The notes under the pieces: generated by a model
What the model saw: only the letters and a program-made list of their open reading frames with translations
Database searches by the model: none
Told to the model about the DNA's origin: nothing
Made by a program: the position numbers and the translations under genes
Shown here: one piece after another, positions 38,251 through 47,322 of the stretch
Numbering within the stretch: position 1 is the first letter of the stretch
Layout of the letters: each line of letters opens with the position of its first letter
Virus record (IMG/VR): IMGVR_UViG_3300020027_000004
Coordinates: 24,003 to 88,002 of that record
Origin: a virus
DNA length: 64,000 nt
Strand: one strand, 5' to 3'

Positions 38251-41199
38251 ATGGCGGTCGATGAAGACTCAACCTCGGGCAAGCTGACGCCAGCGGATGG
38301 CTCGCAGTGGGCGGAGTTGTTGGCGCGGCTCGGTTCGCCGCTGCATCACTGGGGATGCCAAGACGTGGGGAGCCCGCTCGTCGACTCGATCGGCGGCGGT
38401 GACCTCACGTGGGTCGGTGGCGCCGGTGACGCATACCAGAAGATCATTCCGGGATGGACGCGCAAGGCGTGTGGATATCTCGCTCCGGGTCCAGCGCCAT
38501 TCGGCGACTGGCGCAATACCGGTCTGGGCGATCCGTCAATCGACGATGACGGCACCGGCACGGGATCCGTGCTGATCTTTCTCGTCGGACGCCAGCGGGT
38601 GAGTTCGCCTCCGGCGGGCGGGGTTTACGGGCCGTTCGTGCCTCGTGACAACTACTCCTACATGCTGAGCTACGCCGGCTGTGAACTGTCTGCTGGCACG
38701 ACAACCATCACCGGGACGAACAGCCAGACGCGATACCGAGCGCGCGTGACCGGCGCTGGATCGACGGCAGACGGGATTATCCTTGAATCCCCCGACGGCT
38801 CACACGCTGATAACAACGTGCATGCGTTCCTGATGCAGGTGCGCGAGTTGGACGCAAGCTCGATCGAGATCTCGCTGGACACGGATCTTGTCTCGCTTGT
38901 GGCGCAAGCCGGCTCACCGGGTGCGGGCGCGCTCACGCTCTCGGGCGCTAGCACGCTCATCCTGCCCGCCTACCGTGAGGACGGCGGACCGGTCAACTTC
39001 GATTTCCTCGATGTCTGGATCTGGCGCGGCGAAACGCCGCTGACGCCCGAGGAACGAATCCAGCTCCTCACGGATCTCAAGTGGCGTGAGGCGTACATCC
39101 CGCCCGGTCTCCGACCGCTCTACTGGGGCCCGATGTTCCCCGACGCGCGTGGACCGATGTTCACTGCGCCAGCGTCGCCAGCAACGCTTGCGCTATCTGG
39201 GCTCGGGCTCTCCAGCGATGCCCTGGTCAACGCGACGATCCGAGCTCGTGCCGCGGGCCCGGCCGGCAACAATATTCGGATCACGTTCGATCCGGTCTAC
39301 GCATTCGGCGATGAGGTCGAGGAGAACATCGGTGGCGACATCGACGTGATCGCTCACTTCGATGGCGACACGGCTACGGCCGGATCGGTGGCGTCGATGA
39401 TCAACGGTCAATCGACACTCGTGGAGATCGTTGGTACGTGGAGCCCCGACGAGGCGATGAGCACCGATGACTCGTTCTCGGAGGTTCATCTCGAGGGAGG
39501 CCAAGATGCGCGCACGCGCGGGCCCCTCGCGTTCTGGGGACCGCACTTCCCGGATCGTCCTGGCGGCCCTGGCGAGGTCGAGGAGTTCATCCCGGGCACC
39601 GGGCCGGCTGGCGTGGCTACGTTCGCGCTTCAGCTCGAGGACGCGACGCTCCAGCTCACGTGGATCACCAACGTGTTCAAGTCGTACTCCGGTTTGGAGC
39701 GGCGTGCATCGAACCTCGACGATCCGAAGCAGGTCTATTCGGGAAGCACTTATCTGCTCGGGGATGACGCGCTCGAGATTCGCAACCAACTAGCCCGCTA
39801 CGCTGCGCTCGGGTCTCCGTTCCTGCTCGGGCTTCCGTTCGAGGAAATCATCATCGAGGGGCCTGGCGAGGATGACGCGCCACGCTCGTTCCGCGTGAGC
39901 GCCGATGCGCTGGAGCTCCTCGACTGGGCCAACCCTGGTCAGCGCGTTGTGGTCATGAGCGCGGATGGCTCGGAGTTCGTCGAGGCCGTGCTCCAGGCGG
40001 CCGAAGACGACACCATGTGGCTCGATCTCGAGCTCGGCGAGCTGGGGCGCTACGGCAGCCGCGTCCAGCCCGCCGTTGCGGTCTACCTCGAGCCGCAGCA
40101 GGGCTTCACGCGGTGGCCGCATCCATCGGATCGCGTCGAGCAATGGAACATGACCTCTCGCGCGGCGCTATTCGGGTTCCTCCGAGCGGCTCTGCCCGCT
40201 GAGCTGTCGCTCGAGGACCCGGTAACCGTGTCGTCGGCGATGCAGAACGTGGTTCTCAAGGCGCGATCGCCAGGAGTCGCTGGTAACGACATCACGGTGG
40301 AGTTCAATAACGACGCGCTCACCGGAGATGGCGAGCTCCAGGAGGACACGGTTGCCAAGACGGTCGTGGTCAAGTTCCTAGATGGCGACACGACCGTCCA
40401 GATGATCGCCGACCTCATCAACGTGGGCTCCTCGCTGATCCGCATGACCGGCACGTGGCTGGATGACGGCTCGGGGGACAGCTTCCCGCAAGCGGCCGAG
40501 GATCAGTTCGGGCCGACCAACCTCGCCGGCGGAACCGACGAATCGCCAGCGACGATGGGCGTCGGCGTCCTCCTCAAGCGCTGGCCGAACGACAACCGCA
40601 TCATCTGGGATCGCGGCATCGACATGGACGCCACGGTCGCGGACTCGATCCAGGCGATGAACGAGATCGTGGATCTCGGTGGCGCGCCGATCAGCATTGG
40701 TATGGCCGAGGTCCCCGACTGGGGGCGGCAACTTGCGATGAGCCGCAGCAACGATGCCGAACAGTGGCAATGGCTCAAGGCGTTTCTGTTCGCGGTGCGA
40801 GGCCGCCAGCGCTCGTTCTGGGTGCCTTCGTTCCGCAACGATCTGTTTGCGCTGTCGGACGGGCCTGGTGGAACCGGAGTCGGAGAAATCACCATCGACT
40901 CGACGCACGGAGACTTCTTCTTCTGGTGGCCGACCCGCAAGATGATTCAGATCGAGCAGGATGAAGGGTTCTCGTACGTCGAGATCATCAATGCCGTGGA
41001 CAACGGTGACGGCACCATCACATGCACGATCCGACCTGGCATCTTCCTCGACCCGCCGGGCCCACCGCTGCCGCCCGCGTCACCGATCACCTCGATCTCG
41101 TGGATGGAGCTTTGCCGTCTCGAGCGCGATGAGGTGTCTATCCAGTTCAAGAACGCTGGCTTCATCGCGCGGTTCATCGCCCGTGGGGTGCAGCAATGA
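38251..41199 (+). CDS. Distal tail protein with N-terminal module and repeated beta-insertions, 982 aa
   Basis: Three layers are visible. Residues 1-270 copy the protein at 36251. Residues ~310-420 and ~655-770 are two copies of a GNxIxVxF...DGDTxxxxxVxxLIN insertion, also present in the tail-tube protein. The C-terminal 200 residues (WQWLKAFLFAVRGRQRSFWV, FRNDLFALSD) resemble the distal-tail proteins that precede hub proteins in siphoviruses. It probably forms the baseplate ring, with glycan-binding domains outside. Confidence 0.6.
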   Translation: MAVDEDSTSGKLTPADGSQWAELLARLGSPLHHWGCQDVGSPLVDSIGGGDLTWVGGAGDAYQKIIPGWTRKACGYLAPGPAPFGDWRNTGLGDPSIDDDGTGTGSVLIFLVGRQRVSSPPAGGVYGPFVPRDNYSYMLSYAGCELSAGTTTITGTNSQTRYRARVTGAGSTADGIILESPDGSHADNNVHAFLMQVRELDASSIEISLDTDLVSLVAQAGSPGAGALTLSGASTLILPAYREDGGPVNFDFLDVWIWRGETPLTPEERIQLLTDLKWREAYIPPGLRPLYWGPMFPDARGPMFTAPASPATLALSGLGLSSDALVNATIRARAAGPAGNNIRITFDPVYAFGDEVEENIGGDIDVIAHFDGDTATAGSVASMINGQSTLVEIVGTWSPDEAMSTDDSFSEVHLEGGQDARTRGPLAFWGPHFPDRPGGPGEVEEFIPGTGPAGVATFALQLEDATLQLTWITNVFKSYSGLERRASNLDDPKQVYSGSTYLLGDDALEIRNQLARYAALGSPFLLGLPFEEIIIEGPGEDDAPRSFRVSADALELLDWANPGQRVVVMSADGSEFVEAVLQAAEDDTMWLDLELGELGRYGSRVQPAVAVYLEPQQGFTRWPHPSDRVEQWNMTSRAALFGFLRAALPAELSLEDPVTVSSAMQNVVLKARSPGVAGNDITVEFNNDALTGDGELQEDTVAKTVVVKFLDGDTTVQMIADLINVGSSLIRMTGTWLDDGSGDSFPQAAEDQFGPTNLAGGTDESPATMGVGVLLKRWPNDNRIIWDRGIDMDATVADSIQAMNEIVDLGGAPISIGMAEVPDWGRQLAMSRSNDAEQWQWLKAFLFAVRGRQRSFWVPSFRNDLFALSDGPGGTGVGEITIDSTHGDFFFWWPTRKMIQIEQDEGFSYVEIINAVDNGDGTITCTIRPGIFLDPPGPPLPPASPITSISWMELCRLERDEVSIQFKNAGFIARFIARGVQQ

Positions 41200-42023
41200 C
41201 AACGCTTCTCGAGGACGCGCAAAGCGTCGAGAACTCGAACCCGCGCGAGGGCTACGAGATCAAGCATGGGACCACCGTCTATCGCATCGCGAGCGGATCT
41301 CGAAACGAACTGATCGGCGGCAACGTCTACCAGTCCTATCCGGCGATGCGCGGCTCCTATGGGGTGGCAGCGATCGGGCACACCGGAGACCTCGAGCTGA
41401 AGCTACCGACGTCGCATCCGCTGGTACAGCGGTGGTACGCGAACGGCATTCCGCCAAGGCTCGTGCTTGTCACCGCGTGGCGCAAGCAACAGCGCAGTGG
41501 GGAGGCCGAGCGATTCTTCCTCGGACAAGTCGAGTCGATCTCCGTGGACGGCCACATCGCTAGCTTGCTGATCCCGTCGCTCGTGAGCGGTGCGCTCAAA
41601 CGACCGCTGCCGATGCTCACCGTCGGCAAACTCTGCCCTCACGTCCTCTACGATGCGCAGTGCCGAGTTCCCCGTGCTGACTTCCGAGTTGTCACCGCCG
41701 TCACGTTGAGCGATGGCGACCTGGTGCGCGTGGCGAGCATGGCCGGCAAGCCAGACGGATGGGCAGACATCGGCGAGCTTGTGCACGTGCCATCTGGCGA
41801 GCGCATGACCATCCGATCGCAGATCGGAAACGACATCCACATCCAGCTCCCGATCTTCGAGCTCGGCGCCGGTGATGCGGTCGAGGTCTACGCCGGGTGC
41901 CCTCGAGACATCCTTACTTGCGATGACAAGTTCGACAACCGCCAGAATTTCGGCGGCCTCCCCAGCCTCCCCACCGTGAATCCGCTGATGCCAAATGGCT
42001 TCGGCGTGTGGACCAGCGAGTAG
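41196..42023 (+). CDS. Tail hub/tip protein with BR0599-type C-terminus, 275 aa
   Basis: The C-terminal AGCPRDILTCDDKFDNRQNFGG matches the BR0599/DUF2163 ending (GCxxxxxTCxxxFxNxxNFxG) of tip proteins that follow the distal-tail gene in gene-transfer-agent and related siphovirus tails. CPHVLYDAQCRVPRADF supplies the other conserved Cys region. ATG overlaps the upstream stop. Confidence 0.75.
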   Translation: MTTLLEDAQSVENSNPREGYEIKHGTTVYRIASGSRNELIGGNVYQSYPAMRGSYGVAAIGHTGDLELKLPTSHPLVQRWYANGIPPRLVLVTAWRKQQRSGEAERFFLGQVESISVDGHIASLLIPSLVSGALKRPLPMLTVGKLCPHVLYDAQCRVPRADFRVVTAVTLSDGDLVRVASMAGKPDGWADIGELVHVPSGERMTIRSQIGNDIHIQLPIFELGAGDAVEVYAGCPRDILTCDDKFDNRQNFGGLPSLPTVNPLMPNGFGVWTSE

Positions 42024-43585
42024 CCGTGGCTATCATCGAAGGAATCTCGATCGGCATCCTCGTCGGACAGTACGTCTATCACCGATGGAAGGGGGGCGAC
42101 GACAATCCGACTCCAGCGAAGGAGATCCAGCTCGCGCGCGTCGATGAGGGTGCCCCGTACGCTCAAATTTACGGCCGATGCCGCATCCGTCAGCCGATCT
42201 TGGCGTGGCACTCGTCTCCACAGTTCACCTGGCACGAGTTCGATGAGGGCGTGATTGAGACGCTCTACGCGATGGACATGTTTTTCGTGCTCGGGTTTCC
42301 GATGCGCGATGGGGCGCGCAACAAGATCCACGGCCTCTGGCTTGGCGAGCTCGCTATGCCACCGTATGAGTACTCCGTTCCGCCGCTCTACACACCAGCC
42401 GAGTCGTTCGACGAGTTGACAGGCGATGGTGGGTACGAAAGATCCACGAGGGTGCTGGCCGTTGTTCGCCAGGACGGATCCCGCGCCTTCGGTGGGGAGA
42501 TCGAGTTCCTCAGAGGTGGCGAGGCGCAGGAACTCGTGAATGACGCGGGCGTCGCTGTGACGCTTGCTGGCGAGAAGATGTTGGCGAACGGAGTGCCGGC
42601 CGCGTCGATCCCGGGCTACCGCGGGATGATGTGCATTCTGCTGACCCAGCATGCGATCGATCTAGATCCGAACGTTGCGGCCGACTTCATTCCGGAGCGA
42701 TTCGTGATCGGTCCATCACCGCAGGTGCCAGCGGTCTCCGTCGAGGCCAGCTCGTACGCCTTCCCGTGGCTCACCAACCTCGAGAGCCATACATTGATCG
42801 GCGATGATGCGAACCCGGCTGACGTCATCTACGACATCCTTTGGAACACCCGAGCTCGGCTCGGTCTGCCGCTCGAGCGCATCGACCGTTTCTCGTTCGA
42901 GCTGGCTGCGATTCAGCTAAAGGCGGAGAGCCATGGCTACTCCCTAGCTATCGAGGATTCGCGACCGGCCGAAAAGATCATCGAAGACATCCTCATCCAG
43001 ATCGATGGCGTGGTGTACGAGGATCCGCGCGACGGAAAGATCAAGATCCGTCTCGTCCGCGGCGACTACGATCCGAGCGCGACGTTGCACATCACGCGCG
43101 ACAACTGCGACGAACTCAAGATGGCGGCCAGCCGCGGGTGGTCGAACATCACGAACAAGATTCGCGTGGCGTTCGAGAACCGTCAAAACGCCTACCGAGA
43201 TGACTCAGCGACCGCGCAAAATCAGGCGAACGCTGGCGGAGCGGACGCTGGCGAGCTCGTCATCCAGGCACCCGGCTGTAAGACGATGACACTAGCGCGC
43301 GAGATCGCGGCACGCGAGTTGAGCGCGACATCGCGGCCGATCGCGAAGTGCAGCGCCTACGTCAACTCCGACTTCTATTACACGGTGGTGGGTGACGTCG
43401 TGCGAGTGACGTGGCCGGAGATCGGGTGGTCTGAGATGTTGTTCCGGGTGGCCGATGTCGATCGGGGTACCAACGAGAACGGCAAGATTCGGCTCGACTT
43501 GATCCAAGATTTTTTCTACGTCCGCCGCGGCGTGTTGAACCCGATCCCTCCGCTACCGCCGTTCCCCGAAGGGCCGTTCGGCTAG
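42008..43585 (+). CDS. Tail tip / central fibre-type protein, 525 aa
   Basis: Begins with a hydrophobic segment (IIEGISIGILVGQYVYHRW), then RVDEGAPYAQIYGRCRIRQP, a typical opening of J-like tip proteins. A Phage-tail_3-like region follows (YSLAIEDSRPAEKIIEDILI...GVVYEDPRDGKIKIRLVR), ending in VGDVVRVTWPEIGWSEMLFRV. GTG 42008 overlaps the previous stop; GTG 42026 is an alternative. It likely contacts the receptor or closes the tube. Confidence 0.72.
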   Translation: MDQRVAVAIIEGISIGILVGQYVYHRWKGGDDNPTPAKEIQLARVDEGAPYAQIYGRCRIRQPILAWHSSPQFTWHEFDEGVIETLYAMDMFFVLGFPMRDGARNKIHGLWLGELAMPPYEYSVPPLYTPAESFDELTGDGGYERSTRVLAVVRQDGSRAFGGEIEFLRGGEAQELVNDAGVAVTLAGEKMLANGVPAASIPGYRGMMCILLTQHAIDLDPNVAADFIPERFVIGPSPQVPAVSVEASSYAFPWLTNLESHTLIGDDANPADVIYDILWNTRARLGLPLERIDRFSFELAAIQLKAESHGYSLAIEDSRPAEKIIEDILIQIDGVVYEDPRDGKIKIRLVRGDYDPSATLHITRDNCDELKMAASRGWSNITNKIRVAFENRQNAYRDDSATAQNQANAGGADAGELVIQAPGCKTMTLAREIAARELSATSRPIAKCSAYVNSDFYYTVVGDVVRVTWPEIGWSEMLFRVADVDRGTNENGKIRLDLIQDFFYVRRGVLNPIPPLPPFPEGPFG

Positions 43586-43588
43586 CGG

Positions 43589-43945
43589 CTAGCGAGCGAA
43601 CGCTGGACGGCACGGGCCGACAGGGATCCCATCGGCATCGATGGTGCCGATTTCCTCCCAGCACTCGGCGGACTCGATGGTCGGCTCGCACGCCTCAAGC
43701 TCGTCGATCGGCTTGTACTCGGCGTTGCAGTCGGTCACAGCGCACACCTTGGAGACGACCTGAGCCTCGCAGGACTCGCGCGTGACACCCTGGGTGTTGC
43801 AGTCGCCGATCCATCGATGGCACCAGCTGTCCGCCCAGAACTCAGTGGCTTCGCGAACGGTGACCACGCCACCAGAGCCGGTGGCTTCGAGTTTCGAGCA
43901 ACCGACCGAGAGGAGAGCGACAACCGCGAGGGCTACGAGCTTCAT
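43589..43945 (-). CDS. Cys-rich lipoprotein, 118 aa (moron candidate)
   Basis: MKLVALAVVALLSVGC is a clear lipoprotein signal with lipobox LSVGC (Cys 16). The mature part has eight further Cys, probably four disulfides, in a pattern (CxxxxxSxxC...C) reminiscent of lipoproteins common in Myxococcota. Reverse orientation at the end of the tail operon, 3 nt from the convergent gene, suggests a lysogenic-conversion or superinfection-exclusion gene. That role is inferred. Confidence 0.7.
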   Translation of the reverse strand: MKLVALAVVALLSVGCSKLEATGSGGVVTVREATEFWADSWCHRWIGDCNTQGVTRESCEAQVVSKVCAVTDCNAEYKPIDELEACEPTIESAECWEEIGTIDADGIPVGPCRPAFAR

Positions 43946-44109
43946 GCTCTGCAGGTTCGTCCGGAGTGGCTCGGTGTGTAGGGGTCCTGTGGGGTAGCCG
44001 TGTCGATTCCTTTGGCTCCGAGTGCCGGCTGTGGCCTAACTATGCGCGGATCCTAGCGTGGGGTGCCTTCCGGATTAGCGGCGGGGTACACTGTTTACCG
44101 TAGTCCCCG

Positions 44110-44706
44110 ATGCCGTACCCGTCGCTTCCACCGCAGCGTCCCCGCTCGTCGATGCTTTGCGCGTTCATGTCGCATCCGATCGGCCCGGCCAAGGACGCGA
44201 ACGAGTACATCGCGCGGCAGAACAACATTGCGAACGCGAACGAGTGGATGCGCTTCCTCGTCACCCACACCCCGTGGGCGATCGTCTGCCCGTCGCTGAC
44301 GTTCCTGACCTCGCTTGAGAAGGACATCGACGGGCTAGCTGGCGCGCGGCAGATGCGTGATCAGTTCTCGATCCTCGGCCGCTGCGATTTCCTCGTCGAG
44401 GTCGGGTGGCTTTCGCCGCACATGGGCGACTTGCGGCGCATCGCAGATCGCAATCACCAGCCGCACATCGATTTGACGTTCATGGGAAAGAGCCCACCAT
44501 GGGCGCTCGAGCGCGCGGCGGACGTGATCATGGAACACGCGCGCATGACCTCGTCGATCATGCCCCGGTCACCGTGGATGCCACCGCTCGCGAGCGAAGA
44601 CATCCTAGCGCTGCGCTCAGCCGAGGAGTTGCTCGTCGCGTCGCCGAACCATCCTGACGCGCTCGCGGTGGTCCGCACCATCCTCAACGCGGCGGCTCGC
44701 AAGTGA
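44110..44706 (+). CDS. DUF4406/deoxyribosyltransferase-like protein, 198 aa
   Basis: LCAFMSHPIGP followed by ANEWMRFLVTHTPWAIVCPS and ILGRCDFLVEVGWLSPHM resembles DUF4406 and nucleoside 2-deoxyribosyltransferase-fold proteins (YIAGPM...D...LLxRCDxxxxVG). Substrate unknown. The 160 nt upstream of the ATG hold a TACACT box but no clear -35. Starts the lysis-region operon. Confidence 0.6.
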   Translation: MPYPSLPPQRPRSSMLCAFMSHPIGPAKDANEYIARQNNIANANEWMRFLVTHTPWAIVCPSLTFLTSLEKDIDGLAGARQMRDQFSILGRCDFLVEVGWLSPHMGDLRRIADRNHQPHIDLTFMGKSPPWALERAADVIMEHARMTSSIMPRSPWMPPLASEDILALRSAEELLVASPNHPDALAVVRTILNAAARK

Positions 44707-45305
44707 GCGCTGCCGAGCCGCCACCGAAGAAGCCGGGCAATCCAGCGTTACGCGGAACGCATCGTGATCATCATGACTACAGCGCCTTGAAGACTGCGCC
44801 AGGCGGCGTTCCGGTGCTCCCCAAGCCGGAGTCATGGGACGACTTGAAGACTGGTGTCAGCGAGCCGAGCATGCCGACCTTCCCGCGCACTATCACCGCC
44901 GAACAGGTGGGACAGACGGTGGTCGCGCTCGACAACCGCAGCCAACGCAACCTCAACCTGACCGTCGAAGCCATCAAGGTATCCGACGAGACGCTCCTCG
45001 AGGTGCAGCGGGCCAAGGCGGACATCGACCGGCTCGATCGCGCGGTTTTCGAGCTCGGGACGCGGGTCAACTCGAAGCTCGATGCGTTCGTGATCGCGCT
45101 GATCAAGGAGCGCGAGATCGAGGTCGACATCAACGCGAAGAAGACGATCCACGAGATGGACCTCGCCACGAAAAACAACGACGCGTTGATCGAGGAGGAT
45201 CGCAAGCGGCGAGACCACCGGCGATGGCTCGTCGTGAAGTTAGTGGGGCTGCTACTCCTGCTCGTCGGCGTGTACGTCGCGGGCGGCAAGGGGCCATCAC
45301 TCTGA
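44703..45305 (+). CDS. Tail-anchored coiled-coil membrane protein, 200 aa
   Basis: GTG overlaps the previous stop. The N-terminal 70 residues are Pro-rich and disordered, residues ~75-160 are a coiled coil, and residues ~178-196 form one C-terminal membrane helix (LVGLLLLLVGVYVAGG). This topology, just before the holin/endolysin genes, could suit a lysis or spanin-like helper. Not a recognised family. Confidence 0.55.
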   Translation: MSAAEPPPKKPGNPALRGTHRDHHDYSALKTAPGGVPVLPKPESWDDLKTGVSEPSMPTFPRTITAEQVGQTVVALDNRSQRNLNLTVEAIKVSDETLLEVQRAKADIDRLDRAVFELGTRVNSKLDAFVIALIKEREIEVDINAKKTIHEMDLATKNNDALIEEDRKRRDHRRWLVVKLVGLLLLLVGVYVAGGKGPSL

Positions 45306-45440
45306 CCCTCGCGGGTCCCGGTGCGATCTCGCGGCCATCTCTTTCCGCGAGCTCAAGCTGAGCTGTGCGCCGCCATCCATTCGGCGAACAACTGACGGGC
45401 CGGGCCTCCGTCGTACAAGGGTGAAGCGGTCGAGTGTTGG

Positions 45441-45516
45441 GTGCAGGAAAAACCGGAATCGAACCGGCTGGTTTGCTTTACAAGAGCAACGCTCCACCTT
45501 GGAGCATTTGGGCGTG
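45441..45516 (-). tRNA. tRNA-like sequence, degenerate acceptor (TGT anticodon)
   Basis: Minus strand shows D stem GCTC/GAGC, anticodon arm TTGCT-CTTGTAA-AGCAA (anticodon TGT, Thr) and T arm GCCGG-TTCGATT-CCGGT, all well formed. The expected 7-bp acceptor does not pair (about four mismatches) and no CCA is present. It may be a decayed tRNA, a tRNA fragment acquired at an attachment site, or a tRNA mimic. The remainder of 45306-45634 has no coding signal that I trust. Confidence 0.4.
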
Positions 45517-45634
45517 TTGGCACCCGACGGATGACCGTCTCAGCGCCATAGAAAGCAGACCAACGGCCGGCTGTCAAGATCAACCGGATCGACCAGGGAT
45601 CGCCGTCCGGATTGGACCGTGCGACACTGCGGGG

Positions 45635-46435
45635 ATGGAAGCGGTCGCCAAGTTCTTCTCCTCGACTCGAGCCCTCCTCGCGCTCGTGGTCCTTGTCTCA
45701 GCATCGGTGTTCGTGGTGACCGGTCACCTCGAGATCGCGAAGTGGGTGGACTTTACGCAGACCGTTTTCGCGGTCTACGTCCCCTCGGAGACGGTTGCTG
45801 TGCTCGGCGCGTCTTACCTCGCCTCGAAGGAGCGGCGCGCTCCTGTCGAAGCGGAGACGGCCAAGAACAACGCTGCGGCCGCTGTGGCTACCGCTTCCCT
45901 GGCTCCGGCTGTGGTCGCACCGCCGGTGATCGTGCAAATGCCGCCACCGGCTCCGGCGCCAGGGACCACCACGACCACCACCACGCCGGGCTTCGTGGTG
46001 CGCGAGCTCGTGGCGTCGATCGCAGTGATCGCGATGGTATTTGGGTTCGTGGCTGGCACGGCGATGGTGCTCGCCTCCGGCTGCGGTCCCAAGAGCAGGA
46101 TGGTTCTCGGAGACATCATCGACTGCACCAAGCCGAACACGAAGGCGCTCGTAGACGAGTTCGCACCGGTGCTCGATCAGGTGCTCGTTCGCGCGACCAC
46201 CGGAGACGGCTCGATCGATTGGGCCAGCGTCAAGGATGCAACCAAGAGCTTCGGCATGGAGACGGGCGGATGCGTGCTGAGCACGGTGATCGCTCGAGCG
46301 CTCAAGCCGACGACCGATCAGGGTGGGAGCTCGCCGGTGCACGCGAACGCGGATGATCTGCGGCGCGGGTTCGAGGAGATTCGCGCGTCGCAGCTCGAGG
46401 GCAAGCGCTTCAAGACGGTCGCTGGCGAGCTCTAG
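45635..46435 (+). CDS. Membrane protein, holin candidate, 266 aa
   Basis: ATG 45635 is preceded by CGGGG only. Two N-terminal hydrophobic helices (residues ~13-31 and ~44-64) are followed by a Pro/Thr-rich linker, a third helix ending in MVLASGCGPKS, and a soluble C-terminal helical domain. The two-helix start next to the endolysin suggests a holin; the LASGC looks like an internal lipobox, which is unusual. Assignment is positional. Confidence 0.5.
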   Translation: MEAVAKFFSSTRALLALVVLVSASVFVVTGHLEIAKWVDFTQTVFAVYVPSETVAVLGASYLASKERRAPVEAETAKNNAAAAVATASLAPAVVAPPVIVQMPPPAPAPGTTTTTTTPGFVVRELVASIAVIAMVFGFVAGTAMVLASGCGPKSRMVLGDIIDCTKPNTKALVDEFAPVLDQVLVRATTGDGSIDWASVKDATKSFGMETGGCVLSTVIARALKPTTDQGGSSPVHANADDLRRGFEEIRASQLEGKRFKTVAGEL

Positions 46436-46437
46436 CG

Positions 46438-47322
46438 ATGGCGATCCAGTGGAACGGCATTCTGTTTGGCGGGGTCTATCACCAGGTGCCCGGTCTCCGT
46501 GTCGCTTCGCCTGGTCCGGGACAGGAGAAGTGGATCTCCCTCTCGCCTCGAGACTACGAGCCGCGCTCCACGAGCTGGATCCGGATGATCACGCTGCATT
46601 CGACCCAGGGCAAACATCCAACGCCCACGATTCCGGGCGCTGGCAAGGGCGGGACCGCGCATGCCACCGCCGATTTCTGGCGTGACGATCCGCGGCACAG
46701 CGCGGCGCAGATCATCGTCGATGACAACCGCGATGTGTTCGTTCTCTGCGACCTGAAGAAGATCGAGGCGTATCACGCCAGCACGGTCAACCCATTCAGC
46801 ATCGGCATCGAGCAACGCCAGCGCCCGAGCGATGGCGGGATCTTCGAGGCGACATACCAAGCGACGATGGCTCTCGTGCCCGTGCTCTGCAAGCTCGCGC
46901 GGATGCCGCTCCAGCACGCGCGCCGCTCCTACAACGGCTCGATCATCAAGAGGCTTCTGTACGGCGGCCAGGTCGAAGAACGCAAGTGCGTTGGAATCTT
47001 CGGTCACCGTGACAACGCGTGGGACTTCGAGAAGCGTACGAGCACGCGCGGGCGCGGCGATCCCGGAGATGAGGTCTACCGGCGCCTCGAAGCGATCGGC
47101 AGTGAGGGCTTCGACTACGACGCCTACGAGGACATCACCACCTGGCAGCCGCGACAGCAGTACATGAACACGCTCGGCGAGAAGCTCGACAAGCGAGCTC
47201 GCGGCGGAAACCTTCCGCTCGATCAGTTCGATGGCGTGTGCGGCCCGGGGACCTACGGCGCGATGGAGCGCCACGGGTTCGCGAATGGCCACGCGATCGA
47301 CCGCGCGATCGCGAACGGCTAG
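46438..47322 (+). CDS. Endolysin: N-acetylmuramoyl-L-alanine amidase, 294 aa
   Basis: Zinc amidase (Amidase_2) marks: MITLHSTQG (His ~54), AYHAS, then GIFGHRDNAW with the second His ligand and its pair. The C-terminal ~60 residues (LPLDQFDGVCGPGTYGAMERHG) look like a short peptidoglycan-binding repeat. No signal peptide, so a holin should release it. Starts 2 nt after the preceding gene and converges on the minus-strand block with a 4-nt overlap. Confidence 0.82.
   Translation: MAIQWNGILFGGVYHQVPGLRVASPGPGQEKWISLSPRDYEPRSTSWIRMITLHSTQGKHPTPTIPGAGKGGTAHATADFWRDDPRHSAAQIIVDDNRDVFVLCDLKKIEAYHASTVNPFSIGIEQRQRPSDGGIFEATYQATMALVPVLCKLARMPLQHARRSYNGSIIKRLLYGGQVEERKCVGIFGHRDNAWDFEKRTSTRGRGDPGDEVYRRLEAIGSEGFDYDAYEDITTWQPRQQYMNTLGEKLDKRARGGNLPLDQFDGVCGPGTYGAMERHGFANGHAIDRAIANG

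Noticed and set aside
45635-46435. Interpretation of the 266-aa membrane protein as a lipoprotein because of LASGC
   Set aside because: The Cys follows an internal hydrophobic helix about 150 residues from the N-terminus, so it cannot be a normal lipoprotein signal.
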